Shown: positions 25,704-36,262 of the stretch, in pieces | Layout: each line of letters starts with the position of its first letter | Position numbering within the stretch: the first letter of the stretch is position 1 | Origin: Planktothrix agardhii NIES-204 | GTDB lineage: Bacteria > Cyanobacteriota > Cyanobacteriia > Cyanobacteriales > Microcoleaceae | Direction of reading: 5' to 3' | DNA: 64,000 bases | NCBI GenBank assembly: GCA_003609755.1 | Contig: AP017991.1 | Location: 4,716,239 to 4,780,238 of the forward strand | Notes under the pieces: model-generated | Database searches by the model: none | Seen by the model: the letters and a program-made list of their open reading frames with translations, nothing else | Told to the model about the DNA's origin: nothing | Position numbers and translations under genes: made by a program

Positions 25704-27932
25704 ATGGCAACTAAATTCCCAAAATTTAGCCAGGACTTGGCCCAAGACCCGACAACACGTCGGATTTGGTACGGGATTGCCACAGCCCATGATTTCGAGA
25801 CCCATGATGGTATAACAGAGGAAAATCTTTACCAAAAGATCTTTGCTTCCCACTTCGGTCACCTCGCTATCATTTTCCTCTGGACTTCAGGCAACCTGTT
25901 CCACGTCGCTTGGCAAGGTAATTTTGAACAATGGGTTAAAGATCCTTTAAATGTTCGCCCCATTGCTCACGCCATTTGGGATCCCCAATTTGGCCAACCT
26001 GCGGTAGAAGCTTTCACCCAAGCGGGTGCTTCTAACCCAGTTAACATCGCCTATTCTGGGGTGTACCACTGGTGGTATACCATCGGAATGCGCTCAAATG
26101 CTGACCTGTATCAAGGGTCTATCTTCCTGTTGCTTTTGGCTGCTACCTTCCTGTTCGCAGGTTGGTTACACCTGCAACCTAAGTATCGTCCCAGTCTGTC
26201 TTGGTTCAAGAATGCTGAATCTCGTTTGAACCACCACTTGGCAGGTCTGTTCGGGGTTAGTTCCCTGGCTTGGACTGGTCACTTGGTTCACGTTGCCATT
26301 CCTGAATCTCGCGGACAGCACGTGGGTTGGGATAATTTCCTCAGCACTCTGCCCCACCCGGCAGGTCTGGCTCCCTTCTTCACGGGTAACTGGGGTGTGT
26401 ACGCACAAAACCCAGATACCGCTGGTCACATTTTTGGAACCTCTACGGGTTCTGGAACCGCTATTCTGACCTTCTTAGGTGGTTTCCATCCTCAAACGGA
26501 GTCTCTCTGGTTGACGGATATGGCTCACCACCATTTGGCGATCGCAGTGTTATTCATCATTGCGGGCCATATGTACCGGACAAACTTCGGAATTGGTCAT
26601 AGCATCAAAGAAATGATGAATTCCAAAGATCCTTTGTTCGGATTTAAAAATGAAGGGCCGTTCAACCTGCCTCATCAAGGGTTGTACGACACCATGAATA
26701 ACTCCCTGCACTTCCAGTTAGCATTTGCTCTGGCTGCGCTGGGTGTGATCACCTCCCTGGTAGCGCAACATATGTACGCGCTGCCTCCCTACGCCTTCAT
26801 CGCTAAGGATTACACCACGATGGCGGCGCTGTATACCCACCACCAATATATTGCTGGGTTCTTAATGGTCGGGGCTTTCGCTCACGGGGCAATCTTCCTG
26901 GTGCGCGACTATGATTCCGAACAGAACAAAGGCAACGTCTTGGATCGGATGTTACAGCACAAAGAGGCCCTCATCTCTCACTTAAGCTGGGTGTCTCTGT
27001 TCCTCGGTTTCCACACCCTGGGCTTATATGTCCATAACGATGTTGTGGTTGCCTTTGGAACTCCTGAAAAGCAAATTCTGATTGAACCGGTTTTTGCTCA
27101 ATTCGTTCAAGCGGCTTCGGGTAAAGTGCTGTACGGCATGGATGTTTTATTGTCCAACGCTGACAGCATCGCCACCACTGCTTGGCCTAACGCTGGTAAC
27201 GTTTGGTTGCCCGGTTGGTTAGATGCTATCAACTCTGGTAGCAACTCCCTATTCCTGAGCATTGGCCCTGGAGACTTCTTAGTTCACCATGCCATCGCTC
27301 TAGGTCTGCACACCACCACCCTGATTTTGGTCAAAGGTGCGTTGGATGCCCGTGGCTCTAAGCTGATGCCCGACAAGAAAGACTTCGGTTATGCCTTCCC
27401 TTGTGATGGCCCTGGCCGTGGTGGTACTTGCGACATCTCCGCTTGGGACTCTTTCTACCTGTCGATGTTCTGGATGCTGAATACCATTGGTTGGACTACC
27501 TTCTACTGGCACTGGAAGCACCTGGGCGTTTGGCAAGGAAACGTTGCTCAGTTCAACGAATCCTCCACCTACCTGATGGGCTGGTTCCGTGACTATCTGT
27601 GGCTGAATTCGGCTCAGTTAATTAACGGTTACAACCCTTATGGAACCAATAACCTGTCGGTTTGGGCTTGGATGTTCCTATTCGGACACCTAGTTTGGGC
27701 GACTGGATTTATGTTCCTGATCTCTTGGCGGGGTTACTGGCAAGAGTTAATCGAAACGATTGTCTGGGCCCATGAGCGGACTCCTCTGGCGAACTTAGTT
27801 CGTTGGAAAGACAAACCCGTGGCTCTGTCTATCGTTCAAGCTCGTGTGGTTGGTTTAGCTCACTTCACCGTTGGCTATATCCTCACCTACGCGGCGTTCC
27901 TAATTGCCTCGACTGCGAGTAAGTTTGGTTGA
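25704..27932 (+). CDS. psaB: Photosystem I P700 apoprotein A2
   Basis: A 742-aa partner of PsaA in the PSI core. The FX loop [12 protein letters not shown] supplies C567 and C576, completing the shared cluster. Antenna and reaction-centre His-rich helices are present ([20 protein letters not shown]). The psaA-psaB spacer contains a small GGAGGAA/TTCCTCC stem-loop (25633-25661) that might influence relative translation or mRNA processing. A rho-independent terminator follows within 45 bp of the stop. Confidence 0.99.
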   Translation: MATKFPKFSQDLAQDPTTRRIWYGIATAHDFETHDGITEENLYQKIFASHFGHLAIIFLWTSGNLFHVAWQGNFEQWVKDPLNVRPIAHAIWDPQFGQPAVEAFTQAGASNPVNIAYSGVYHWWYTIGMRSNADLYQGSIFLLLLAATFLFAGWLHLQPKYRPSLSWFKNAESRLNHHLAGLFGVSSLAWTGHLVHVAIPESRGQHVGWDNFLSTLPHPAGLAPFFTGNWGVYAQNPDTAGHIFGTSTGSGTAILTFLGGFHPQTESLWLTDMAHHHLAIAVLFIIAGHMYRTNFGIGHSIKEMMNSKDPLFGFKNEGPFNLPHQGLYDTMNNSLHFQLAFALAALGVITSLVAQHMYALPPYAFIAKDYTTMAALYTHHQYIAGFLMVGAFAHGAIFLVRDYDSEQNKGNVLDRMLQHKEALISHLSWVSLFLGFHTLGLYVHNDVVVAFGTPEKQILIEPVFAQFVQAASGKVLYGMDVLLSNADSIATTAWPNAGNVWLPGWLDAINSGSNSLFLSIGPGDFLVHHAIALGLHTTTLILVKGALDARGSKLMPDKKDFGYAFPCDGPGRGGTCDISAWDSFYLSMFWMLNTIGWTTFYWHWKHLGVWQGNVAQFNESSTYLMGWFRDYLWLNSAQLINGYNPYGTNNLSVWAWMFLFGHLVWATGFMFLISWRGYWQELIETIVWAHERTPLANLVRWKDKPVALSIVQARVVGLAHFTVGYILTYAAFLIASTASKFG

Positions 27933-27974
27933 TGTAACTGTTAACTGAATCCTCGTTTCATCGGTAATTAAAAA

Positions 27975-28005
27975 TATCCCCTGCCTTCGAGTGGGGGATT
28001 TTTAT
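27975..28005 (+). terminator. psaAB terminator
   Basis: ATCCCC(T) and (T)GGGGGAT arms around a CTGCCTTCGAG loop, followed by TTTTTATT. It lies 43 bp after the psaB stop and directly abuts the end of the convergent restriction endonuclease gene. Confidence 0.85.
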
Positions 28006-28526
28006 TGGTTATTTTTTAATAAGTAAAGAGGATTTAACTGATTAATTCCTACCCCATTTTCAAATCTTTGTAGCCATTGATCATGTTTTTCAGCTACAAA
28101 TTGATAATCAAATGATATCAAAACTTTTTTGCTTGTTTCATCTACAATTACCTGAAAACCTCTATCGCTTCGATTTAAACCATGAATGGTTTGTCGAAAG
28201 CTCATTTCCGTTTCTGGATATTTCTTACCGGCTTCTTTATGCCTCCACCCATAGCAAGGTAGTAATAATTTGGATACCAGTTTTAATTCAGTAGGAGAGG
28301 GTTCAACATGAAATAATGTCGTTAAAGAGGTTGTATTAATTCGTTGAGTTTTTAATTCCCATTCAGCAGCATTAGGTATGGGTAGGTTATTCTCAGTAAT
28401 ACCGAGTAAATCTTCGAGAGTATTACCAATTCTACCATCATTTCCTTTCCGAGCATTTTGGATATATCCTAGCTCACGAATTCTTGCTAATTCCGCTTTT
28501 AGTTCATCTTTGGTGTATATTTTCAT
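28002..28526 (-). CDS. MvaI/BcnI-family type II restriction endonuclease, probably C-terminally short
   Basis: A 174-aa protein. The N-terminal catalytic region matches the MvaI/BcnI group: NDGRIGNTLEDLLGITENNLPIPNAAEWELKTQR, with the E-x-K of the PD-(D/E)xK site at 57-59. MvaI and BcnI have about 240 residues and cut CCWGG or CCSGG as monomers. This protein ends about 60 residues early, right at the psaB terminator, so it may be inactive. Its start overlaps the methyltransferase stop by four bases (ATGA), indicating a translationally coupled restriction-modification operon. Confidence 0.8.
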   Translation of the reverse strand: MKIYTKDELKAELARIRELGYIQNARKGNDGRIGNTLEDLLGITENNLPIPNAAEWELKTQRINTTSLTTLFHVEPSPTELKLVSKLLLPCYGWRHKEAGKKYPETEMSFRQTIHGLNRSDRGFQVIVDETSKKVLISFDYQFVAEKHDQWLQRFENGVGINQLNPLYLLKNNQ

Positions 28527-29272
28527 GAAAATGATAATTCTAATTGAGGTGTATCAGTTCTTAGTCTTTGTTCGGCTTGTTGACAGTATTCTGCCGATAG
28601 ATCAATGCCAATAAAACTTCTTCCTAGCCTTTTTGCTGCTACTGCTGTAGTGCCACTTCCCATAAAAGGATCAAGAATTATTTGGGCATTTGTTGACTCA
28701 ATACATCGCTTTGCTAATGCTATCGTAAAAGGTGCGGGATGGGAGTTATTCATTTCCTGCGTGAACTCCCAAACATCACCATGAGCATTAGCTTTAGGTG
28801 TCAACTTAAATTTTGGCTTAGTGATTAAATAAATGACTTCGTAGGTGGGTAAGAAATAACCCGGGTTGAAGTTAATTCCTCCTTTTCGTCGCCAAATGAT
28901 AATTTGTCGGACTGGAAAACCCGAAACTATATCTTGTCTGTCTTGAAGCAAACCATCTTGAACCCGCCATTTATGGTTGTAAAATATTGCCCCATCATCT
29001 TTTAATAAACGTATCATTTGCGATAGACATTCTCTTTGCCATTCCACATATTTTTCGTGGGGCATATTGTCGTCATAGTCTGAATAACCATGCACAAGTT
29101 CAGCATTTTTCCACTTGCCACCTCTGCCATCCTTCATCCCATTTCCGGTAGAATTTTTCAGGTTGTAGGGTGGGGAAGTTACAACTAAATCCAGACAATT
29201 ATCTGGCATTCGACTCATTATGGATATACAATCTCCACAAATAAACTTATCTAATAATTCATTCTGATTCAT
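28523..29272 (-). CDS. DNA methyltransferase (beta-class, N4-cytosine type) of the restriction-modification pair
   Basis: A 249-aa modification enzyme. Catalytic motif IV TSPPYNL (SPPY at 33-36) precedes the AdoMet-binding DPFMGSGTTAVAA near the C-terminus, the beta-class order. SPPY is typical of N4-cytosine methyltransferases, which fits a partner of an MvaI/BcnI-like nuclease (CC(W/S)GG). It should protect host DNA by methylating the same site. The protein looks full length, so the cell could keep modification even if the nuclease has failed. Confidence 0.88.
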   Translation of the reverse strand: MNQNELLDKFICGDCISIMSRMPDNCLDLVVTSPPYNLKNSTGNGMKDGRGGKWKNAELVHGYSDYDDNMPHEKYVEWQRECLSQMIRLLKDDGAIFYNHKWRVQDGLLQDRQDIVSGFPVRQIIIWRRKGGINFNPGYFLPTYEVIYLITKPKFKLTPKANAHGDVWEFTQEMNNSHPAPFTIALAKRCIESTNAQIILDPFMGSGTTAVAAKRLGRSFIGIDLSAEYCQQAEQRLRTDTPQLELSFS

Positions 29273-29627
29273 TATTTATTCCTGATAATAACTTAAAGGT
29301 CTTTTATTTGAGTAAAAATAACTAGATATTGACCTGCATTTGCTTTAAAAACACAGCTTTTGCCTCCAGTCAAGAGCTACTCAAAAAAATTGATTATTTT
29401 CCAGTATCCATGATTTACGGTAAAATACTTATAGACCCAAAGGGTAATGGAAAATGAGTTCAGCTAATGATCAACTTTCCCTTAACTTTGAGCTAGTTTT
29501 AGCCTTGGTCAAACAACTGCAACACTATCATAACCCATAGTGAAGATAACCTCCATTTGCTCGGCTAACACTAACATAAATACGTCTTTAGTTAAAAATC
29601 CAGTTAAAGCTATAGATTTAATATAAA
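29273..29627. other. Intergenic region between the methyltransferase and the DICT kinase
   Basis: This holds the start regions of two divergent transcripts and one 28-codon ORF at 29454-29540. No repeat or known RNA was recognised. Confidence 0.5.
29454..29540 (+). pseudogene. 28-codon ORF, possible truncated antitoxin-like gene
   Basis: An ATG with an AAAGGG ribosome-site-like sequence 12-16 bases upstream opens MSSANDQLSLNFELVLALVKQ, ending LQHYHNP. A possible TAAAAT -10 lies at about 29421. The start resembles short antitoxin-like or conserved cyanobacterial proteins that continue longer, so it may be a 3'-deleted gene. Evidence is weak. Confidence 0.25.
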
Positions 29628-31640
29628 ATGAGTGTCTCCACCTCGGTATTAACGGAATTGGTGCAGTTTTTGCCCAGTTTAAAGCCCCAAATTTATTTTA
29701 AATCCTCTTTAACTGCCCTATCTCATGCGATGGAGGATCAAGTTTTAGCCACAACTGAACAACCTCTAGTAATTGCTACCTTTCAACAGGAAAGATTTTA
29801 TCGTCAAGAAGCTCACCGTTACCGAAAAATTGCCGCGATCACACCCCAGGTTTATGTGATGGCAGCCGAAAAAACAGAGTTTCAAAACTCCTCTGATATT
29901 CACGAAACAGTAGCATTTGATCCCCAGGATAAACTGAGTCAAGAATGGAATTTATTGGTTTTAGGACAATATTATGCAACCTGTTTAGTTTGTGTTGAAC
30001 GCGAAGATTTAGTACAGAATTCCGATATAACCGAAAAATTATTAATGGATCAGGCTCGTCCCTTTGAAGGGATTTGGACATCCGATCGGCAAGTTTCGAT
30101 TAAGGTTGCCGAATTACTATTAGAACGGACTTTATATTACCGTCCTGAATTAGCTGAAAAAGTTGAACAAGCCTTTCTATTTTATAATATTCGTTCCGCA
30201 ACTAAAAAAAGTAAAAAATCTTCAAATCGAACAAAATCTAATTCGAGTTCTAGCGATTATTCTTCCCTGAATGATCCCTTTGCTTATCGTTTAGTCACCT
30301 ATTTACAAGCGGGTCAACATAAACTTTTACGAGTTTATCGGTCTTTAGCTGCTAAGGAACGAAAAGAACGTTTAGTTAATTCTATTACATCCACCATTCG
30401 CCAATCTCTCAATCCTCAAGAGGTGATTAAAGTCGCAACTCATGAGTTAGGGGAAGCTATGGGTGCTTGTCGTTGTCTGATTTATCGCTGCAAAGCCACG
30501 GATAATTCTGTTAAAATTTCTAATGAATATTTATGTAATGATGTAGTTTCTATCATCGGAAAAACTTGGCTTTTGCGAGAAAATCCGCTCTTTCAAGAAG
30601 TTGTTAAACGTCAAGAACCAATTTATATTAATCAAACGGATGAAATTGACATAGACTGGCTTAATAACAATAATAATAATTCAGTAAAATCCCAAGAATC
30701 CTTAAAAAAAATAACCCAAAAATTGGAAATTAAAGGTTGGTTAATGATTCCTATTTTATACCAAGGTCAACTTTTGGGAATGGTAGAATTACACCAATGT
30801 AATTGTAATCTTTCCGAGTGGCAAGAAGATGATTTATTAATGGTAGATGCGATCGCAACTCAACTAGGTGCTGCAATTATTCAAGCGGAAACCTATGCCA
30901 ACTTAGAAGATCTAAACCAACAATTAGAAGCATTAGAACGGACTCGTAGTAATTTAATTGCGATTACCGGCCATGAACTTAGAACTCCCTTATCCACCAT
31001 TTTAATTTGTTTAGAAAGTTTGAATCAAGAACCAGATATGCCCGTGGAAATGCGAAAAGTAATGTTAGATACGGCCTTAGAAGATGCAGAAAGGTTAAGA
31101 AAATTAGTCCAAGATTTTTTAAAATTGTCTCATTTAGAAAGTGGTCGAGTTGATTGGAACCCCGAATCTTTAAGACTCAAAGAATGTATTGATTTAGCAA
31201 TTAGTGGAATTCGTACCCATCATAATCAAAATCAAGTTCCCGCGATTCAAACAGAAGTTCCCTCGAATTTACCTTTAGTTCAAGCCGACGGCGAATGGTT
31301 AGTAGAATTACTCTCTAAACTATTAGATAATGCCTGTAAATTTACCAATTCTGATGGTAAAGTTAAAATTAACGCCAAATGTAATGGAGATCAAATGATG
31401 GAAGTGACGATCTCCGATACCGGACGGGGGATTGAACCCAATCGTTTAGACGCGGTATTTGAGCGGTTTTATCAAGAAGAAGGTTCCTTGCGTCGGAGTG
31501 TGGGTGGAACGGGCCTAGGATTAGCGATCAGCAGACAAATTGTGAATGGTTGGGGCGGGGAAATTTGGGCAGATTCTCAGGGGAAAAATCAAGGGAGTCA
31601 GTTCCATTTTACGATTCCTTATGTTGAAAGTGATTCTTGA
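29628..31640 (+). CDS. DICT-GAF sensor histidine kinase
   Basis: A 670-aa soluble kinase. Residues 1-150 form a DICT domain (PLVIATFQQERFYRQEAHRYRKIA, then VYVMAA), a sensor linked to light responses in cyanobacteria. The linker is Ser/Lys-rich. A GAF domain follows (about 255-430) without an obvious conserved bilin Cys. HisKA carries phospho-acceptor H449 (ITGHELRTPLSTI), and HATPase_c has DNACKF, DTGRGIEP and GGTGLGLAISRQ. No response regulator is adjacent. por follows on the same strand but is separated by tandem hairpin repeats, so cotranscription is doubtful. Confidence 0.88.
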   Translation: MSVSTSVLTELVQFLPSLKPQIYFKSSLTALSHAMEDQVLATTEQPLVIATFQQERFYRQEAHRYRKIAAITPQVYVMAAEKTEFQNSSDIHETVAFDPQDKLSQEWNLLVLGQYYATCLVCVEREDLVQNSDITEKLLMDQARPFEGIWTSDRQVSIKVAELLLERTLYYRPELAEKVEQAFLFYNIRSATKKSKKSSNRTKSNSSSSDYSSLNDPFAYRLVTYLQAGQHKLLRVYRSLAAKERKERLVNSITSTIRQSLNPQEVIKVATHELGEAMGACRCLIYRCKATDNSVKISNEYLCNDVVSIIGKTWLLRENPLFQEVVKRQEPIYINQTDEIDIDWLNNNNNNSVKSQESLKKITQKLEIKGWLMIPILYQGQLLGMVELHQCNCNLSEWQEDDLLMVDAIATQLGAAIIQAETYANLEDLNQQLEALERTRSNLIAITGHELRTPLSTILICLESLNQEPDMPVEMRKVMLDTALEDAERLRKLVQDFLKLSHLESGRVDWNPESLRLKECIDLAISGIRTHHNQNQVPAIQTEVPSNLPLVQADGEWLVELLSKLLDNACKFTNSDGKVKINAKCNGDQMMEVTISDTGRGIEPNRLDAVFERFYQEEGSLRRSVGGTGLGLAISRQIVNGWGGEIWADSQGKNQGSQFHFTIPYVESDS

Positions 31641-31641
31641 C

Positions 31642-31752
31642 TTGTAGTAAGTCTTTTAGGGCTATCTAACTCTGAGTCCTGAAGGACTCTACGAGTTTTG
31701 TAGTAAGCCCTTTAGGGCTATCTAACTCTGAGTCCTGAAGGACTCACTACAA
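31642..31752. repeat. Two tandem copies of the GTAGTAAGCCCT palindromic repeat
   Basis: Two units about 55 bp long begin at 31642 and 31698. Each has ends of the type GTAGTAAGCCCTT and AAGGACTCACTAC, which are nearly complementary, and a shared centre (GGGCTATCTAACTCTGAGTC). Same family as 8169-8190 and 50677-50729. Confidence 0.8.
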
Positions 31753-31814
31753 TAGTGACCAGTGTGGTAAAACATGAGATCCTAGAAAGAGTCAACAATA
31801 GTAAATTGAGTTAG

Positions 31815-32780
<966 letters not shown>

Positions 32781-32811
32781 TAAAACGCTTTTAATTGTTG
32801 GTAAATAGAAC

Positions 32812-32853
32812 CCCTCCCCTTCCCCCCCTAGCCCGCACGGGGGGTTTGGGGGC
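32812..32853. repeat. C-rich/G-rich inverted repeat (CCTTCCCCCCCTAGCCC type), copy 1
   Basis: CCCCTTCCCCCCCTAGCCCGCACGGGGGGTTTGGGGG forms a G/C-rich hairpin. A related copy occurs at 43904-43944 with the same CCTTCCCCCCTAGCCC left end. Confidence 0.6.
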
Positions 32854-32924
32854 CTGTTCCCTGCTATACAATTCATTTAGGATTGCTATAGATTATAATT
32901 ATGTTAATCAACAAGGAGGTTAAA

Positions 32925-33482
32925 ATGTCAATCCAAGTTTTAAAAAGATATTTTACCGTTGAAGACTATCAGAAAATGGGAGAAGTTGGGGTTTTTAAAG
33001 CCGATGAAAATAATGAATTAGTAGCAGGAGAAATCATTAAAATGTCACCAATTGGAAAACGTCATGCGGCTTGTGTACGACGGTTGGATTATTTATTGAA
33101 TCGTCAGTTAGGCGAGCGCGTTATTATTGATACTCAAAACCCGATTCAATTAAATAATTTATCACAACCTCAACCCGATTTAGTTCTACTGCAACCTCGT
33201 CCAGATTTTTATGAAGAAAGACATCCACAACCCTCAGATATTATATTATTAATAGAAGTCTCAGATACAACAATTGATTTTGACCAACAGGTAAAAATTC
33301 CTCTCTATTGTCAGAGTGATATTCAGGAAGTTTGGTTAATTGACCTGAATCAAAATATTGTCCGCGTGTATCGCACTCCCACCGCCAACGGTTATCAATC
33401 TATTCAGTTTTTTACAGTAGAACAAACCTTAACTTTAGCTGCTTTTCCTGAATTTAATATCAACATTAATCAGATTTTTTGA
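32925..33482 (+). CDS. Uma2-family (PD-(D/E)xK) protein
   Basis: A 185-aa protein. The ATG at 32925 is preferred over the ATG at 32901 because AAGGAGG lies at 32913-32919. The fold is the restriction-endonuclease-like DUF820/Uma2 domain: substrate-side His (GKRHAACVRRL), PQPDLVLL, and IILLIEVSDTTIDFDQQVKIPLYCQ holding the acidic residue and downstream Lys. Uma2 proteins are highly amplified in cyanobacteria; their role is unknown. A second, divergent member is at 36263. Confidence 0.85.
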   Translation: MSIQVLKRYFTVEDYQKMGEVGVFKADENNELVAGEIIKMSPIGKRHAACVRRLDYLLNRQLGERVIIDTQNPIQLNNLSQPQPDLVLLQPRPDFYEERHPQPSDIILLIEVSDTTIDFDQQVKIPLYCQSDIQEVWLIDLNQNIVRVYRTPTANGYQSIQFFTVEQTLTLAAFPEFNININQIF

Positions 33483-33513
33483 CAATTATCTAAATTATTT
33501 AAAACCAATAAAA

Positions 33514-34938
33514 TTAAGGAACTGGAACAAAATCATAACCCAATCCCGAAGTATTTCCGGGTTCAATTGTAACTAATTGTAATGGTTGATTGCGATCGCC
33601 CGATGGTAAAAATCTAATCACACCCGTTGCACCTTGGGGAGTAAAATCTGGGGCGGAAAGTGCTTGTTGAACCCCGGTTCGGGTAGGGTTTTTAGTAATA
33701 GCAGCAACCAAGGCTTTTGTAGCATCATAGGCGGTGGCGGTACGCCAGTTAACACTCGCTCCCCAGAGTTGATTTGCTGTTTGAGCAAAAGCCGAATTAG
33801 GATTAGCTAAAATATGCCAAGGAATTGCAATTACCATCCCCAACGCATCACTTCCAACCTTCAATGTTTCCGGTCGATATAAACTATCCCCGCCCAATAA
33901 AGGTAACTGTCTCCGATTAATTCTCACCACTTGTAACGCCTGTTCAATAGTAGAAGAATCGGGAGTTAATACAATTACTTCTGCTCCCTGTTGGCGGGCT
34001 TGTTCTAGGGATTGAAGCGGGTTAAAATCAGGTTTTGCAATATCAAAAATACTGACTATTTCGCCCCCATCTCCACTTAAAGCAGTGGTAAATTCTGTTT
34101 GTAGGGAATTACTATATTGATTAGCACTATTAAAAAATATTACCGCTTTTTTTAAGTTTAACTTATTTAGTAAATATCGAGATAAACTACTTCCAGCAAA
34201 GCGATCACTAGGAACAGTTCTAAAAATAAAGTCTCCCGCATTAGAAATATTTGTTGATGTACTTGTAGGAGAAATTAAGACTAATTTCCCTGCTTCATAA
34301 ATCGGTGCTGCGGCTTCGGTGGTATTACTCCCAAAATGACCAACTACTCCTAAAACTTCTGAATTATTGACTAATTTTTGAGCAACTTCTTTAGCAACTT
34401 CAGGACTATTATCATCATTGACAATAATCACATTTAATGATTTTCCTGCAATTCCTCCCCCTTGATTGACTTCTATTTGAGCTTGAGCAACTCCCCTTAA
34501 AATCTCCTGGGCGGTATTAACAGAAGTTCCAATCGGAATCGAGACAGCTATAGTATAAAAGGGTTGATTATTTTGCAGAATTTGGGCGTTATTTCGATAG
34601 ACTAAGGCTTCAGGATCGTTTTTATTTTGTTGTAAAGCTGCATTAAATTGTTGAACAGCGTTCTGATATTGACGAGACGCTAAAGCCGCAACTCCCGCCT
34701 GTTTGAGAGCTAAATTTCCTGAAGCAATTAAAACTTTTTCCCCTTGACTAATTCGAGTTTCGATAGGCCCAACCGCAATATTAGGTGAGGACGTTGGGGG
34801 TAAAGTTCCAGAGGGGTTATTCGTATTCAATAGGGGTTTAGGAGAAAATCTGAAAAATAAAAAATAACCCGCCCCTAATAAGCTCCCTGTAATTAGCAGG
34901 GCTAAAAATAAGATTAGAGATTCATTTTTTTGAGACAT
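33514..34938 (-). CDS. Membrane-anchored type I solute-binding protein (Leu/Ile/Val-type)
   Basis: A 474-aa protein. The N-terminus (MSQKNESLILFLALLITGSL) is a single uncleaved-looking anchor with no lipobox. A short helical TPR-like stretch follows (ASRQYQNAVQQFNAALQQNKNDPEALVYRN, about 85-115), then a Peripla_BP_6 domain (125-474; GVVGHFGSNTTEAAAPIYE, LVLISPTSTSTNIS, VIVLTPDSS). No ABC permease or ATPase is nearby. The anchor resembles that of the next gene, and a Ser/Thr kinase lies beyond. A sensing rather than transport role is inferred. Confidence 0.8.
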   Translation of the reverse strand: MSQKNESLILFLALLITGSLLGAGYFLFFRFSPKPLLNTNNPSGTLPPTSSPNIAVGPIETRISQGEKVLIASGNLALKQAGVAALASRQYQNAVQQFNAALQQNKNDPEALVYRNNAQILQNNQPFYTIAVSIPIGTSVNTAQEILRGVAQAQIEVNQGGGIAGKSLNVIIVNDDNSPEVAKEVAQKLVNNSEVLGVVGHFGSNTTEAAAPIYEAGKLVLISPTSTSTNISNAGDFIFRTVPSDRFAGSSLSRYLLNKLNLKKAVIFFNSANQYSNSLQTEFTTALSGDGGEIVSIFDIAKPDFNPLQSLEQARQQGAEVIVLTPDSSTIEQALQVVRINRRQLPLLGGDSLYRPETLKVGSDALGMVIAIPWHILANPNSAFAQTANQLWGASVNWRTATAYDATKALVAAITKNPTRTGVQQALSAPDFTPQGATGVIRFLPSGDRNQPLQLVTIEPGNTSGLGYDFVPVP

Positions 34939-35041
34939 CGGATTATAAATTGATTGATGCTTAGGTTCTATTTTAACATTTTTTTCTGGGATTAACCTCT
35001 AATCTAAGTTAACAGACAGAAACATACCCAGCCCAGAAAAC

Positions 35042-36124
35042 TTAACGGATTCTAATAAATCCCAATTTTTCAATTAAATCTTGACCTTGAGAAGTTAATA
35101 AAAGTTGAGTGTATGCTTCCCCGGCTTGTTGTTCAGCTTGATTATTTTGTTTGACAATAATAAATAAACGTCTGGTAAGAGGATATTCTCCATTTTTAAA
35201 TACAACAGAATCAATTTGATTCCGTTGTTGAGGGCAATTTTCCGGTGGAATTAAGGGGTTTTTATAGGGTTGAACTAAAGCATCAGATGTTATACCAATA
35301 GCTAGGGGTTTGATTTTACATTGTTCGACAACTTCCGGGGCGGAAGCATAATATATTCCCCCAGGATTATTAGCGATTTCTCTTAGGGCTTCTGTAGTGG
35401 TAGGAATAAATTTTACCGCTTCTCCAAAAGACTCTTTTCCTAATACATTCAGGATGAAAAATTCCGTTGTTCCTCCGGCTTCTTTAGTCCGAGAATAGGC
35501 AACAATTGGAATATTTTCGCCTCCGAGTTGATTCCAATTAGTGATTTTACCTGTATAAATTTGTTTTAATTCGTTGATAGTTAACCCTTGAATATTCAAG
35601 TTAGGATTAACCGCCACTACAATCCCATCAAGAGCAATAGGAACTTCGATTAAATTTAACCCCCTTTGTCGGGCTTGTTGATATTCTGATTCTTGCAAAG
35701 GTCGGGAAGATTCAGCAAAGGTAATTTGATTATCAATTAACATTTTAATCCCACTTCCTGAACCTGGGGATTGACTGGGATTTTGAAAATATCGTAATTG
35801 AAATTGAGGAAAAATATTTTGAATTTCGGGATTAATTACTTTACGAATTGGTGCAAATGTGGTACTCCCGCCATAGGTAAAAAGTCCATTAGGAACATTA
35901 GGAACTTCAGCAAAGGTTTTAAAATCTTTTGTGGAGATTTGAGGGACAGAGGTAGGTGGAATTGGGGTCGGTTTAGGTGGAATTGAACTTGAGGGAGAGG
36001 GATTAGAATTTAAGACTGTGGGCAAATTCATATTGCGAGTAAACCACCAAATTCCGCCACCAATTAATCCTCCGGTAATCAGTAAGGCTAGGATTAAAGT
36101 TGTAGTGTCATTTTTTTGAGCCAT
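35042..36124 (-). CDS. Membrane-anchored PstS-like solute-binding protein
   Basis: A 360-aa protein. ATG 36124 is chosen over the upstream TTG at 36133. The N-terminal anchor (MAQKNDTTTLILALLITGGL) closely resembles that of the 33514-34938 gene. It is followed by a Pro/Ser linker and a PBP-II domain of the phosphate-binding type (NGLFTYGGSTTFAPI, FQNPSQSPGSGSGIKML, ITNWNQLGG, TKEAGGTTEFFI). The phosphate-contacting Ser/Thr-Gly loops are recognisable. No pstCAB genes are nearby. Probably a ligand sensor or accessory binding protein; a real Pst role is less likely. Confidence 0.8.
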   Translation of the reverse strand: MAQKNDTTTLILALLITGGLIGGGIWWFTRNMNLPTVLNSNPSPSSSIPPKPTPIPPTSVPQISTKDFKTFAEVPNVPNGLFTYGGSTTFAPIRKVINPEIQNIFPQFQLRYFQNPSQSPGSGSGIKMLIDNQITFAESSRPLQESEYQQARQRGLNLIEVPIALDGIVVAVNPNLNIQGLTINELKQIYTGKITNWNQLGGENIPIVAYSRTKEAGGTTEFFILNVLGKESFGEAVKFIPTTTEALREIANNPGGIYYASAPEVVEQCKIKPLAIGITSDALVQPYKNPLIPPENCPQQRNQIDSVVFKNGEYPLTRRLFIIVKQNNQAEQQAGEAYTQLLLTSQGQDLIEKLGFIRIR

Positions 36125-36262
36125 AAATCTCAAGGGTTTTGGATATTAGGTAAAATTTTAACACTTTTGTAGGATTGTCGGGGCAGTTATTGATATAATA
36201 TTACTAAAATGGTCAAATAATGGCACAAAAATCATTAAGGATAATTCAAGGAATAATTGTTT

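Noticed and set aside
31642..31752. Tandem 56-bp repeats as a CRISPR array
   Set aside because: Only two units, no unique spacers, and the same element occurs singly elsewhere.
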